A DNA stretch of 64,000 nucleotides from Nocardioides sp. SYSU D00038 (GTDB lineage Bacteria; Actinomycetota; Actinomycetes; Propionibacteriales; Nocardioidaceae): positions 124,001-188,000 of the forward strand of contig NZ_JAFFJT010000016.1 of NCBI RefSeq assembly GCF_016924665.1, written 5' to 3'. Within the stretch, counting starts at the first letter, position 1. Each line of letters opens with the position of its first letter. This document shows, piece by piece, positions 1 through 8,731 of this stretch. The position numbers and the translations under genes were made by a program. The notes beneath the pieces were generated by a model. It saw nothing but the letters and a program-made list of their open reading frames with translations. It did no database searches and was not told the DNA's origin.

Positions 1-831
1 GGTCTCGGTGATCCGGCCGCGCGGCAGCAGCTCGTCGCGGTAGACCACGCAGCCGGGCATCTCCTGGGCGCCCCAGTTCTGCCCCGGGACCATCGCCTGG
101 TCGTAGGAGTCGAACGGGTACGGCTCGTCGAGCAGCCCGGCGTAGTGGTCGAAGCAGTCGACGGTGGTGCGCCGCAGCTCCTCGGCGTCGCGCTCGAGCT
201 CGGCCGCGAGCGACCGGCGGGCGTGCCAGCCGAACGGCAGGCCGGCGTGCTCCCAGGTGACCGAGTGCCACGGCCCGCAGCAGACGACGAAGTTGTCGAT
301 CGGGATCGGCGGCGTGGTCGCGAAGGTCCAGCTGCCCTCCTCGCGCGAGGTCGCCCGGCCGTTGGCGAGCACCGTCCAGGCCGGGTCGGCGACCACGGCC
401 AGGGTGACCGGCGCCTTGAGGTCGACCTGGTCGAAGCAGGGGAAGACCCGCTGGGTGACGTCCATGCCGAGGTAGGCCGACACGTAGGTCTCGCCGTCGG
501 CCGGGTCGACGAAGAGGTGCATGCCGTCGCCGTCGGTCACGTACGGCACCCGGGCGGTCACCGTCACGACGTGGGCGCCCGGGGTCAGGCCGGTCAGCGG
601 GATCCGCCGGCCGTCGTACGCCGGGTCGCGCGGCTCGCCGTCGACCGCGAGCGCCACGTCCTCGCCGCGGGTGAGCTCGAGGAACGTGTCGGCTCCCGTG
701 GAGGTGAACCCGACGGCGACCTCCACGCCGAACCAGCCCCTCCCGGGCTCGGTGACGTCGAGCCGGAGGTCGTAGGAGACGTCGGACAGCGCGGCGGCCC
801 GGGCGCGGGCCTCGTCGAGGGTCAGCGACAT
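1..831 (-). CDS. pepN: Aminopeptidase N (M1 family), N-terminal part, cut by the left edge
   Basis: The reading frame is open from an ATG at 831 to the edge of the window and gives 277 residues of a family usually near 850. The N-terminus (MSLTLDEARARAAALSDVSY) and the following beta-sheet domain match M1 zinc aminopeptidases of the PepN type, which remove N-terminal residues from peptides in the cytoplasm. The substrate-binding loop normally read as GAMEN appears as GAQEM within NWGAQEMPGCVVYRDE. The Glu is kept, but the Met and Asn are changed. The HExxH zinc site would lie beyond the edge. A TAGGGT hexamer (839-844 on this strand) ends 7 bases before the ATG, which fits a leaderless transcript. 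Confidence 0.88.
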   Translation of the reverse strand, partial: MSLTLDEARARAAALSDVSYDLRLDVTEPGRGWFGVEVAVGFTSTGADTFLELTRGEDVALAVDGEPRDPAYDGRRIPLTGLTPGAHVVTVTARVPYVTDGDGMHLFVDPADGETYVSAYLGMDVTQRVFPCFDQVDLKAPVTLAVVADPAWTVLANGRATSREEGSWTFATTPPIPIDNFVVCCGPWHSVTWEHAGLPFGWHARRSLAAELERDAEELRRTTVDCFDHYAGLLDEPYPFDSYDQAMVPGQNWGAQEMPGCVVYRDELLPRGRITET

Positions 832-841
832 GCCGCCGACC

Positions 842-1417
842 CTAGGACCCGGGCCCCAGCGACCAGCCCGCGACGACCTCGTAGCGGGGTCGCCGCCGCG
901 GCCCCTCCCCCAGGTGGGACTCGACCAGGTGCACCTCGTCGGCCCGCCACGCCGGCCCGTCGTAGGCGTCGAGCAGCCGCACCCAGCTCGTCACCTCGGT
1001 GGGTCGACCGGTGCGCGCGACGGTGACGTGCGGTCGGAACCTGGCCCCGTCGACCGCCACCCCGGCGTGCGCGGCGGCACCCCGGCAGTCGCGGGCCAGG
1101 GCCGCCAGCGTCGAGGCGCCGGCGTCGTCGAGCGCGAGCCCGGCCGCGACGACCTTGGCCCCCGCCGGGTGCGGGAACGCGACACCCCCGGCCAGCCGCA
1201 CCTCGAACCCCGGCTTGCGCCCCACCGTCACCCCCAGCCCCTCGACCAGCGCGTCGAGGCTGCGCTCGGGCACCTCGGGCAGGAACGCCAGCGTCACGTG
1301 GAGGTGCTCCGGCAGCGTCCACCGGAACCCCGCCGCCGCCCGCCGCGGCTCCAGGAACGCGTCGAGGTGCTCCACCGCCTGCTGGCCGGGCAGCAGCGCC
1401 ACGAACATCCTGCTCAC
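842..1417 (-). CDS. thpR: RNA 2',3'-cyclic phosphodiesterase (2H family)
   Basis: This 191-residue protein has the two H-x-T motifs of the 2H phosphoesterase fold, HVT at residues 40-42 and HVT at 130-132, at normal family spacing. Members (LigT/ThpR) open 2',3'-cyclic phosphate ends of RNA and were first assayed as 2'-5' RNA ligases. The start is a GTG at 1417. A GATACT hexamer (1424-1429 on this strand) ends 6 bases before it, consistent with leaderless initiation. The aminopeptidase gene follows 10 bases downstream on the same strand but has its own -10-like hexamer, which overlaps the end of this gene. Confidence 0.88.
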   Translation of the reverse strand: MSRMFVALLPGQQAVEHLDAFLEPRRAAAGFRWTLPEHLHVTLAFLPEVPERSLDALVEGLGVTVGRKPGFEVRLAGGVAFPHPAGAKVVAAGLALDDAGASTLAALARDCRGAAAHAGVAVDGARFRPHVTVARTGRPTEVTSWVRLLDAYDGPAWRADEVHLVESHLGEGPRRRPRYEVVAGWSLGPGS

Positions 1418-1474
1418 CGCGGCAGTATCCCCCGCGGGCGCCGGTGTCGAGGACGTAGCACCAGCGACCGCCCC

Positions 1475-1705
1475 GCTGGTTGAGGAAGTCGCGCTAGCGA
1501 CTGTCTCGAAACCCCCGCACCCGAGCGCCCTCCGGCGGGAACGGAGGGCTCTCGTCTCACCGGGTCACGCGCCGCGCGCTGGTTGAGGTGCGAGCGAAGC
1601 GAGCCTCGAAACCCCCGCACCCGAGCGCCCTCCGGCGGGAACGGAGGGCTCTCGTCTCACCGGGTCTCGAGGCTCAGGCCTAGCGGCCTTCGCACCTCGA
1701 CCAAC
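1475..1705. repeat. Two mosaic palindromic repeat units, 100-base period
   Basis: Two copies of the dispersed palindromic element of this window lie head to tail. A block of about 60 bases starting with CTCGAAACCCCCGCACCC occurs at 1505-1566 and again at 1605-1666, exactly 100 bases apart. The first copy opens with GCTGGTTGAGGAAG, an inner stem GTCGC-gcta-GCGAC (1488-1501) and TGTCTCGAAACC. The second carries a different inner palindrome around GCGAGCGAAGCGAGC and ends with an AGGCCTAGCGGCCT stem followed by CACCTCGACCAAC. No gene is seen here. Confidence 0.8.
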
Positions 1706-1716
1706 GCCAGCCGGCG

Positions 1717-2120
1717 TGCCGCGCCGCACGGCACGGAGGCGGCGGAGCGAGGGGCGGCGTTCGGCACGTAGACGGCGGCGTGGCGCCGCAGCGAGCGCCG
1801 GGGAACCGCAGGGCAGCTCCGGCGACACGGCAACGAGTGCCGAACGACGTCCGGCGCGCAGCAGCCGCAGTGCCCCACCCACGCGCGGCACGCCGCACCC
1901 ACCCCCACCAACAGTCACCACCCGCCCGGATCACCCAAGCCGGAGTCAGCACCGGCCCGAGCCCCCGGCGCGGAGTCCCCACGCACGGGAGGGCGGTCAC
2001 CTCACCGGGTTTCGAGACACGACGTCGTCGTTCCTCAACCGGCGGTGAGGGAGGGCGGTCGACTCACCGGGTCTCGAGGCTCAGGCCTAGCGGCCTTCGC
2101 ACCTCGACCAGCGAGCGGCG
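1717..2120. repeat. Distant single copy of the roughly 350-base repeat, ending in mosaic palindrome arms
   Basis: From TGCCGCGCCGCACGGCACGG at 1717 to about 2045 the sequence closely matches the four units at 58.9-60.25 kb. It shares the GTTCGGCAC...GTGCCGAAC inverted repeat and the GTCCGGCGCGCAGCAGCCGC block. It ends in GGGTTTCGAGACA plus CGACGTCGTCG and TTCCTCAACC. A further palindrome arm with the AGGCCTAGCGGCCT stem fills the space to the stop codon of the downstream transporter gene. Open frames here lack good starts and family matches, so no gene is called. Confidence 0.78.
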
Positions 2121-2873
2121 CTAGACGTGCGTCCCCAGCAGCGTGCCGATCAGGTACGTGATCCCCATCGCGAACAACCCACCCACCACGTTGCGGACGA
2201 CGGCGCGGCCCCAGGGGCCGTAGCCGAAGCGGGCGGAGGCCCAGCCGGTGAGGGCGAGGGCCAGGGTGACCGCGGCGACGGTGACCGGCACGCGGGCGTC
2301 GGCGACGACGAGCAGGATCGTGAGCAGGGGCAGCAGCGCGCCGACGGTGAACGAGAGCATCGAGGCCCAGGCGGCGGTCCAGGGACTGGAGATGTCGTCG
2401 GGGTCGATGCCGAGCTCGGCCTCGGCGTGGGCGCCGAGGGCGTCGTGCTCGGTGAGCTCGCGGGCGACCCGGAGCGCGAGCTCCTCGGAGAGACCCTTCT
2501 CGACGTAGAGGCCGGCCAGCTCCTCGAGCTCGTCGACGGGGTCCTCCACCAGCTCCCGCCGCTCCTTGTCGAGCAGGGCGAGCTCGGAGTCGCGCTGGGT
2601 GCTGACCGAGACGTACTCCCCGGCGGCCATGCTGAGCGCGCCGGCGGCGAGCCCCGCGACGCCCGCGACCAGGATGGTGCCCCGGTTGCTGGTCGCGCCG
2701 GCCACGCCCATCACGATGCCGGCCGTCGAGACGATGCCGTCGTTGGCGCCCAGCACCCCGGCCCGCAGCCAGTTGAGGCGGTTGTTGAGGCCGCCCTCGT
2801 GGGGCTCGTGCGGGTGGGGCTGGGCGGTCAGGTCGTCGAGCTCGAGGTCGGCGGGCAGCCCGTCGGTGGTCAT
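2121..2873 (-). CDS. VIT1/CCC1-type iron/manganese transporter
   Basis: This 250-residue membrane protein has the family signature early on (NNRLNWLRAGVLGANDGIVS), followed by glycine-rich helix 1-2 segments and the AAGEYVSVSTQRDSE stretch found in vacuolar iron transporter homologues. A soluble, acidic middle part (about residues 85-150) corresponds to the metal-binding insertion between helices 2 and 3. Three more hydrophobic helices follow. These proteins move Fe2+ or Mn2+ across membranes. The direction and metal in this host are not known. The gene stands alone between repeats on its 3' side and a lipoprotein gene on its 5' side. Confidence 0.88.
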   Translation of the reverse strand: MTTDGLPADLELDDLTAQPHPHEPHEGGLNNRLNWLRAGVLGANDGIVSTAGIVMGVAGATSNRGTILVAGVAGLAAGALSMAAGEYVSVSTQRDSELALLDKERRELVEDPVDELEELAGLYVEKGLSEELALRVARELTEHDALGAHAEAELGIDPDDISSPWTAAWASMLSFTVGALLPLLTILLVVADARVPVTVAAVTLALALTGWASARFGYGPWGRAVVRNVVGGLFAMGITYLIGTLLGTHV

Positions 2874-2960
2874 GCCCCGATCGTGCTGATGCGCCTGCGG
2901 CGGCGCAAGGAAGGCGAGGCTGCGCTACGGCCCGTCCTGACCGGCGACCTGGTCGGAGGC

Positions 2961-3623
2961 CTACTCGGTGGCGATGTCGGCCTCGGCCGGCGCCTCGGTC
3001 TCGACGTCCTCGTCGAAGGAGTCGAAGGTGAACTCGCCGCCGTCGGCGCCCTCGCGGCTCAGCTTGAGCAGGTAGTGGTCGCCGTCGACCTTGACGTAGC
3101 CGGTGGAGTCGCCCTCGTCGTCCTTCTTGGTGACCGGCACGGCGTCCTCGCCGGCGACCTGCTCGACCTCGCCCACCTCGTACTCGTCGTCGTCGTTGTC
3201 GGCGAAGAGGTTGCCGAGGAACTTCTCGAGGTCGCAGAAGTCGCCGAAGGTGCCGTCGTCGACGATCCACTTGCCCTGGGTCTGCGGGGCCTGGAACCAC
3301 ACGTCGCCGTCCGCGCCGAGCACGGTGATGGTCTCGCCGCCGGCGGTGAGCTCGCCGGTGCAGTCGCCCTCGGCGTCGACGGCGATGTCGAGGGCGAACC
3401 CGTTGCCCTCGCTCGAGGCCTCGCCGGAGAGGTGGACGCCGTCGAGCTCGAGCATCGTCTCCTTGGCCTCGTCGGCGATCTCCTTGCCCGACAGCGAGGT
3501 GAAGTCGCCGCCCGAGCCGGAGTCGCCGGAGCCGCCGTCACCGCCGTCGTCGCCACCGCATGCGGCCAGCGAGAGCGAGGCGGCGAGCGCCAGGGAGGGC
3601 AGGGAGAGCAGGCGGGTGTTCAC
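2961..3623 (-). CDS. Secreted lipoprotein, LppX/LprG-like fold possible
   Basis: The 220-residue product begins with a signal peptide ending in a lipobox (SLAACGG, Cys near residue 22) and a Gly/Ser/Asp-rich linker, so it should be anchored to the outer face of the membrane. The rest alternates polar beta-strand-like segments (DGVHLSGEASSEGNGFALDI, DGDVWFQAPQTQGKWIVDD) as in actinobacterial LppX_LprAFG lipoproteins, which carry lipids in a hydrophobic pocket. That assignment rests on general pattern only. The C-terminus is very acidic. It lies 36 bases downstream of the acyl-CoA dehydrogenase gene stop reading leftwards, but no functional link is evident. Confidence 0.75.
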   Translation of the reverse strand: MNTRLLSLPSLALAASLSLAACGGDDGGDGGSGDSGSGGDFTSLSGKEIADEAKETMLELDGVHLSGEASSEGNGFALDIAVDAEGDCTGELTAGGETITVLGADGDVWFQAPQTQGKWIVDDGTFGDFCDLEKFLGNLFADNDDDEYEVGEVEQVAGEDAVPVTKKDDEGDSTGYVKVDGDHYLLKLSREGADGGEFTFDSFDEDVETEAPAEADIATE

Positions 3624-3659
3624 GAACGGCCTTTCGCGGTACGTCGGGAGGGGTGGGGC

Positions 3660-4814
3660 TCAGAGGCCGAGGTCGCGGCCGATGAGCTCCTTCATGATCT
3701 CGTTGGACCCGGCCCAGATCTTGGTGACCCGGGCGTCGCGCCAGGCCCGGGAGACGCGGTACTCGTTCATGAAACCGTATCCGCCGTGCAGCTGCACGCA
3801 GTGGTCGAGGATCTCGTTCTGCACCTGGGAGGTCCACCACTTCGCCTTGGCGGCGTCGACGGCGGTGAGCTCGCCGGCCGAGTGGGCGATCACGCACTGG
3901 TCGATGTAGGCCTGGGTGACGTCGACCTGGGTGAACAGCTCGGCGAGCAGGAACTTGTTGTGCTGGAAGGTGCCGATGCCGGCACCGAACGCCTTGCGCT
4001 CCTTGGTGTAGTCGAGGGTCTCGACGAGGATCTGCTTGGCGTGGGCGAGGTTGGAGACCGCGCAGGTGAGCCGCTCCTGCGGCAGCTTCTCCATCATGTG
4101 GATGAAGCCCTGGTCGAGCTCGCCGATGATGTCGTCGTCGGTGAGGCGGACGTTCTCGAAGAACAGCTCGGCGGTGTCGGACTCGTCCTGGCCGGCCTTG
4201 TCGAGCTTGCGGCCGCGGCTGAAGCCCTCGGCCGTGGCCGGGATGCCGAACAGCGTGATGCCCTTGGCCTTCTTCTCCGGGGAGGTGCGCACCGCGGTGA
4301 CGACCAGGTCGGCGGAGTAGCCGTTGGTGATGAAGGTCTTGGAGCCGTTGATCACCCACGCGTCGCCGTCGCGCACCGCCGTGGTGCGCAGCGCGGCGAG
4401 GTCGGAGCCGCCGGACGGCTCGGTCATGCCGATCGCGGTGAGCAGCTCGCCGCTGGCCGCGCCGGGCAGCCACCGCTTGCGCTGCTCGTCGGTGCCGAGC
4501 TCGACGATGTAGGGGGTGACGATGTCGGAGTGGATGCCCACGCACGAGGAGAGTGCGGCGTTCACCTTCGACAGCTCCTCGGCGAGCACCGCGTTGAAGC
4601 GGAAGTCGCCCGCCCCGGAGCCGCCGTGCTCCTCGGGGATCTCCAGGCCGAGGAAGCCCTGCCGACCGGCCTCCAGCCAGAACTCGCGGGGCAGGCCCTT
4701 GGCCGCGGCGTGCTCCTCCACGTGGGGGATCACCGACCGGTCCAGGAACTCGCGCACCGACGCGCGGAAGGCCTCGTGGTCGTCGTCGTAGATGGAACGC
4801 CTCATGGCGCCCAT
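3660..4814 (-). CDS. Acyl-CoA dehydrogenase, long-chain type
   Basis: At 384 residues it has normal family length and shows AIGMTEPSGGSDLAALRT and WVINGSKTFITNG (FAD- and substrate-binding strands), ERKAFG, the LHGGYGFMNEYRVSR segment and the ending WAGSNEIMKELIGRDLGL. It oxidises acyl-CoA to 2-enoyl-CoA with FAD, passing electrons to ETF. The glutamate found at the IYEG position of medium-chain enzymes is Ala here. The base is therefore probably in helix G, as in long-chain and isovaleryl enzymes. The ATG at 4814 has a GGGAAG ribosome site 4 bases upstream. A second ATG at 4805 is less well placed. The reading frame stays open further upstream, but that part overlaps the MFS gene and is a shadow. 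Confidence 0.92.
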   Translation of the reverse strand: MGAMRRSIYDDDHEAFRASVREFLDRSVIPHVEEHAAAKGLPREFWLEAGRQGFLGLEIPEEHGGSGAGDFRFNAVLAEELSKVNAALSSCVGIHSDIVTPYIVELGTDEQRKRWLPGAASGELLTAIGMTEPSGGSDLAALRTTAVRDGDAWVINGSKTFITNGYSADLVVTAVRTSPEKKAKGITLFGIPATAEGFSRGRKLDKAGQDESDTAELFFENVRLTDDDIIGELDQGFIHMMEKLPQERLTCAVSNLAHAKQILVETLDYTKERKAFGAGIGTFQHNKFLLAELFTQVDVTQAYIDQCVIAHSAGELTAVDAAKAKWWTSQVQNEILDHCVQLHGGYGFMNEYRVSRAWRDARVTKIWAGSNEIMKELIGRDLGL

Positions 4815-4837
4815 GCTACTTCCCGGTAACCGCGAGG

Positions 4838-6301
4838 TCAGTCGGCCATGACCGGAGTCACAGCGGGCGCCTCGACCCGGCGCGGCATCAGCAGCCCGGC
4901 CACGACCAGGGCCACCGCGATCGCCGCCGAGGCGACGAAGACGCCGTGGACGGCGGGGTCGAGCACGGCGGGCGAGAGGTGCTCGAGGTCGGGCGAGGTG
5001 TCGCCGAGCCGGTCGGCGACCGCACGGTTGACCACCGCGCCGAACGCCGCCACCCCGACGGCGCTGCCGACCGAGCGGGCGAACAGGTTGGCGCCGGTGG
5101 CGACGCCGCGGTGCTGCCAGGCCACCGACGACTGCGCCACCACCACGGCCGGGCTCGCGGCGTACCCGAAGCCCAGCCCCATCACGAAGCACGGGACCGC
5201 CAGCCACCAGACCGAGTCGTCGGCGCCGACGGTCGTGAGCAGCAGCGCCCCCGCCAACGCGATGACGCCGCCGAGGGTGACGGTGGCGCGGAACCCGAGG
5301 CCGAGGTAGATCCGCCCCGAGGTCGACGCCGCGATCGGCCACCCGATGGTCATCGCGGCCAGCGCCAGGCCACCGGCCAGCGCGCTGGAGCCGTAGACGA
5401 CCTGGGCGTAGACCGGCACGTACGTCGTGAGCCCGAGCAGCAGCACGCCCACCACGAACGACGCCGCGGCGGCCGCGTTGAGCGCCCGGCTGCGGAAGAG
5501 CCACAGCGGGAGCACCGGCTCGCGGGCCCGGCGCTCGACCAGCACGAAGGCGGCCACCAGCACCGCCGCCGTCGCGAAGACCGCGATGCTCGCCGGCGAC
5601 GACCACGCCCAGCGGACGCCGCCCTCGAGCAGGCCGAGCAGGAGGAGGGTGCCACCGCCGGCGAGCAGCACGGCGCCCAACCAGTCGACCGAGCGCTCCC
5701 GGCGCTGCACCTCCTCGTGGAACCCGCGGCGCAGCAGCCAGGCGGCGACCAGCCCGATCGGCAGGTTGACCAGGAAGATCCAGCGCCACGACAGGTGGTC
5801 GGAGAACAGCCCGCCCAGCGTGGGGCCGACCAGCGACGAGACCGCCCAGACGCTCGCGAGGTAGGCCTGCACCTTGGCCCGCTCCTCGAGGGAGTAGATG
5901 TCGCCGACGACCGTCATCCCGGTCGACTGCACCGCGCCGGCGCCCAGGCCCTGCACCACCCGGGCCGCGATCAGGGTGCCCATGTTCCAGGCCAGCCCGC
6001 ACAGCAGCGAGCCGACGACGAACAGCACGATGCCGGCCAGGATCACCGGCTTGCGGCCGACCAGGTCGGCGACCTTGCCGTAGAGCGGCAGCGTGACCGC
6101 CTGCGCCAGCAGGTAGGCCGAGAACAGCCAGGGGAACGACGAGAACCCGCCCAGGTCGTCGACCACCGCGGGCACCGCCGGCGCCAGGATCGTGGAGTCG
6201 ATCGCCACCAGCGAGATGCTCAGCATCACCGCCAGCAGCACCGGCCCGCGCTCGCTGCGCAGGCCGACGTCGCGGCGCGAGATCGCGGGGGCGGAGGTCA
6301 C
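4838..6301 (-). CDS. MFS exporter, DHA2 (14-helix) drug-transporter type
   Basis: This 487-residue membrane protein contains the drug:H+ antiporter signature LPLYGKVADLVGRKPVI in the loop between helices 2 and 3 and the motif-C-like GPTLGGLFSDHLSWRWIFLVNLPIG of helix 5. The hydrophobic segments fit 14 helices. Members expel lipophilic compounds or amino-acid-like metabolites using the proton gradient; the substrate cannot be read from the sequence. The start is a GTG at 6301. It is followed 23 bases later by the acyl-CoA dehydrogenase gene, so the two may be co-transcribed. Confidence 0.88.
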   Translation of the reverse strand: MTSAPAISRRDVGLRSERGPVLLAVMLSISLVAIDSTILAPAVPAVVDDLGGFSSFPWLFSAYLLAQAVTLPLYGKVADLVGRKPVILAGIVLFVVGSLLCGLAWNMGTLIAARVVQGLGAGAVQSTGMTVVGDIYSLEERAKVQAYLASVWAVSSLVGPTLGGLFSDHLSWRWIFLVNLPIGLVAAWLLRRGFHEEVQRRERSVDWLGAVLLAGGGTLLLLGLLEGGVRWAWSSPASIAVFATAAVLVAAFVLVERRAREPVLPLWLFRSRALNAAAAASFVVGVLLLGLTTYVPVYAQVVYGSSALAGGLALAAMTIGWPIAASTSGRIYLGLGFRATVTLGGVIALAGALLLTTVGADDSVWWLAVPCFVMGLGFGYAASPAVVVAQSSVAWQHRGVATGANLFARSVGSAVGVAAFGAVVNRAVADRLGDTSPDLEHLSPAVLDPAVHGVFVASAAIAVALVVAGLLMPRRVEAPAVTPVMAD

Positions 6302-6363
6302 GTCAGGGCGGAACCGCGACGGGCGCCGGGTTTGTTCCCGGGCGTCCGGATCGTGGGCGTCCG

Positions 6364-6437
6364 ACCGCCGTACGCCGCCGGGTGCCCCGGGGGAGTGCGA
6401 GCCGGGGCGGGTGGGTGTGGTGGCGGCGTACGGCGGT
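6364..6437 (-). terminator. Perfect 16-base inverted repeat, probable terminator of the MMPL gene
   Basis: ACCGCCGTACGCCGCC at 6364-6379 pairs perfectly with GGCGGCGTACGGCGGT at 6422-6437. The intervening 42 bases contain a weaker CCCCGG/CCGGGG stem. It begins 3 bases past the MMPL stop codon and precedes the next gene on the same strand. There is no U-tract, so if it terminates it is the tract-less kind common in actinobacteria. A regulatory role for the MFS gene is also possible. Confidence 0.55.
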
Positions 6438-6440
6438 GGC

Positions 6441-8624
6441 TCAGACCCCCGCGGGTTCGCGGGCGGGGGTGGCCGGCTGGGAGGAGCCGGCCTCCTCGCC
6501 CTCGCGGAAGCCGTGCCGCTCCCACCAGCGGGCCAGCGGGCCCGGGGCCCACCAGTTCCACCGGCCGAGCAGCTTCATGGTGGCCGGGACCAGCAGGGCC
6601 CGGACGATGGTGGCGTCGATGAGCAGGGCGACCAACATGCCGATGCCGAGCATCTTCATGAACGTGATCCCGCTGGTGCCGAAGGCGCCGATGACCACGC
6701 CGAGCAGCAAGGCGGCGCTGGTGATGATCCGGCCGGTCTTCTGCACGCCGGTGGCGACCGCGAGGTCGTTGTCGCCGGTGCGGTCCCACTGCTCGCGCAC
6801 CCGGCTGAGCAGGAACACCTCGTAGTCCATCGACAGGCCGAACAGCACGGCCAGCATCAGGATCGGGTTGGTGGCGTCGAGGAAGCCCTGCGGGGTGAAG
6901 CCGAGCAGGCCGGAGAGGTGACCGTCGTTGAAGATCCAGGTGACGACGCCGAACGCCGCCGTGATGGAGAACGCGTTCATCAGCACGGCCTTGATCGGCA
7001 GCACCAGCGAGCCGAACGCCAGGAACAGCAGCACCAGCATCACCGCGACCACGATCAGGCCCATCCACGGCAGGTGGTCGCCGACCGAGTCGATCAGGTC
7101 GACGGTGTCGGCGGTCAGGCCGCCGACGAGCACGGTGCCCTCGGCCGGCTGCACGGCGCGGATCTCCTCCAGCAGCCGCTGCGACGACTCGACCTGGCTG
7201 TTGCCCGGCCACGAGGCGCGCAGCAGGGTGGCGCCGTCCTCCGAGAGCACGGGCTCGACGGCTGCGACGCCGTCGAGCGCGGCGACCGCCTCGGTGTAGT
7301 CGGCGACGGCGGCCTCGTCGGCTCCCTCGAGCAGGAGGTTGGCGGTCGAGCGCTCCCCACCGAACTCCTCGTTGGCGAGCTCGGCGGCGATGTACGACGG
7401 CGCGTCCTCGGGCAGCACCCGGTAGTCGACGCTGCCCCAGTTGGCGTGGAGGAACGGGCTCGCGACGGCCAGCAGCGCGGCGACGGTGCCGGCGATCACC
7501 AGCAGCGGGCGGCGCATCACGCCGCGGGCCAGCGCGGCCCAGCGGCCCCGGCCGTCCTCGAGCGGCGTGCGGCGGGCCAGCCACGGCAGCCGGCCCTTGT
7601 CGACCCGGTGGCCCAGCACGGTGAGCAGCGCGGGCAGCACCGTGAGCGAGGCGACCATCGCCACGACCACGGCCGCGATGCCGCCGTAGCCCATCGAGCG
7701 CAGGAACGCCTGGGGGAAGATCAGCAGGCTCGACATCGCCGCGGCGACCGTGAGGCCGGAGAAGAGCACGGTGCGGCCGGCGGTCTGCATCGTGGTGCGG
7801 ATGGCGGCCGCGGGGGCGCCGGGGTCGTCGGCGGGGAGGGTGGCGAGCTCCTCGCGGAACCGGCTGATCACGAAGAGCGCGTAGTCGATCGCGAGGCCGA
7901 TGCCGAGCAGCGAGATGACGTTGACCGAGAAGACCGAGACCTCGGTGACGTGGGTGAGCACCCGCACGACGGCCATCGCGCCGACCATCGCCAGCAGTCC
8001 GACCAGCACCGGCATCGAGGCGGCGACCAGGCTGCCGAAGATCAGCAGCGCGAGCACCAGCACGATCGGCATCGAGATGAGCTCGGCGCGCTTGAGGTCG
8101 TCGCTGGTGGTCTTGTTGACGTCCTTGTAGACGGCGTAGGAGCCGGCGAGCGAGGTCTCGACCACGTCGGCGTCGGCGGTGAGCGACGACTTGATCTCGT
8201 CGTAGCTGGTGATGAAGTCGTCCTGGGTCTCGCCCGCCAGCGAGACGTGCACCTGGGCGTGGTGGGCGTCCTCGCTCACCAGGCCGGCCCCGGCCGGCGC
8301 GTCGTAGTACGGCGTCACCCGGGTCACCGAGTCGGCCGGGATCGCAGCCACGACGTCCTCGACGGCGGCGCGAAACTCCGGCTGGTCGGCGGTCAGCTCG
8401 TCGCTGGAGTAGATCGCGACGACGTCGACGCCCTGGTTGCCGAAGAGCTCCCGCTCGCGCTGGAGCTCGCGCGACGACTCCGAGCCGCGGTCGTCGAAGC
8501 CGCCCTGCGAGAGCGAGTCGAAGACCCCGAGCCCGTAGATGCCGGCGCCGAGGATGGCGGCGATGCCGACCAGCAGCACGGCCCGGGCCCGGCGACCCAC
8601 GAAGGCGGCCCAGCGATCGATCAT
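6441..8624 (-). CDS. MMPL-family RND exporter
   Basis: The 727-residue protein has the duplicated RND layout. Helix 1 (ARAVLLVGIAAILGAGIYGLG) is followed by an extracytoplasmic domain, five helices including GIGLAIDYALFVISRFREEL, a second extracytoplasmic domain and a second helix bundle with LFGLSMDYEVFLLSRVREQW. The GLAIDY and GLSMDY segments carry the conserved Asp-Tyr pairs of helices 4 and 10 used in proton relay. MMPL proteins export lipids, siderophores or drugs. An AGGAG ribosome site precedes the ATG by 5 bases. The gene diverges from a TetR regulator across 107 bases containing a clear operator, so export is probably derepressed by a ligand. Confidence 0.92.
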   Translation of the reverse strand: MIDRWAAFVGRRARAVLLVGIAAILGAGIYGLGVFDSLSQGGFDDRGSESSRELQRERELFGNQGVDVVAIYSSDELTADQPEFRAAVEDVVAAIPADSVTRVTPYYDAPAGAGLVSEDAHHAQVHVSLAGETQDDFITSYDEIKSSLTADADVVETSLAGSYAVYKDVNKTTSDDLKRAELISMPIVLVLALLIFGSLVAASMPVLVGLLAMVGAMAVVRVLTHVTEVSVFSVNVISLLGIGLAIDYALFVISRFREELATLPADDPGAPAAAIRTTMQTAGRTVLFSGLTVAAAMSSLLIFPQAFLRSMGYGGIAAVVVAMVASLTVLPALLTVLGHRVDKGRLPWLARRTPLEDGRGRWAALARGVMRRPLLVIAGTVAALLAVASPFLHANWGSVDYRVLPEDAPSYIAAELANEEFGGERSTANLLLEGADEAAVADYTEAVAALDGVAAVEPVLSEDGATLLRASWPGNSQVESSQRLLEEIRAVQPAEGTVLVGGLTADTVDLIDSVGDHLPWMGLIVVAVMLVLLFLAFGSLVLPIKAVLMNAFSITAAFGVVTWIFNDGHLSGLLGFTPQGFLDATNPILMLAVLFGLSMDYEVFLLSRVREQWDRTGDNDLAVATGVQKTGRIITSAALLLGVVIGAFGTSGITFMKMLGIGMLVALLIDATIVRALLVPATMKLLGRWNWWAPGPLARWWERHGFREGEEAGSSQPATPAREPAGV

Positions 8625-8666
8625 GACGACTCCTGTGAACTCTGGTGAAGGTGCATCAGTTTGGTG

Positions 8667-8694
8667 AACGGTGTAAACCGTAAACGGTGTAAAC
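8667..8694. promoter_or_regulatory. Probable TetR operator between the MMPL exporter and its regulator
   Basis: The 12-base unit AACGGTGTAAAC occurs at 8667-8678 and 8683-8694, a 16-base period. Within the pair lie the nested inverted repeats ACGGT-GTAA-ACCGT and ACCGT-AA-ACGGT. This AT-enriched patch sits midway between the divergent start codons at 8624 and 8732, the usual place for a TetR-family autorepressor site acting on both promoters. Confidence 0.7.
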
Positions 8695-8731
8695 TCTCGT
8701 CGTCAACCCCGCATCCGAGGAGCTGCACCCC

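Noticed and set aside
2127..4829. A 900-residue plus-strand open frame
   Set aside because: It is antisense to the VIT transporter, lipoprotein and dehydrogenase genes and has the low-complexity Val/Gly/Glu/Leu composition of shadow frames.
3660..6002. A 780-residue open frame fused to acyl-CoA dehydrogenase
   Set aside because: The first half is an out-of-frame reading of the MFS gene; dehydrogenase homology and a ribosome site begin at 4814.
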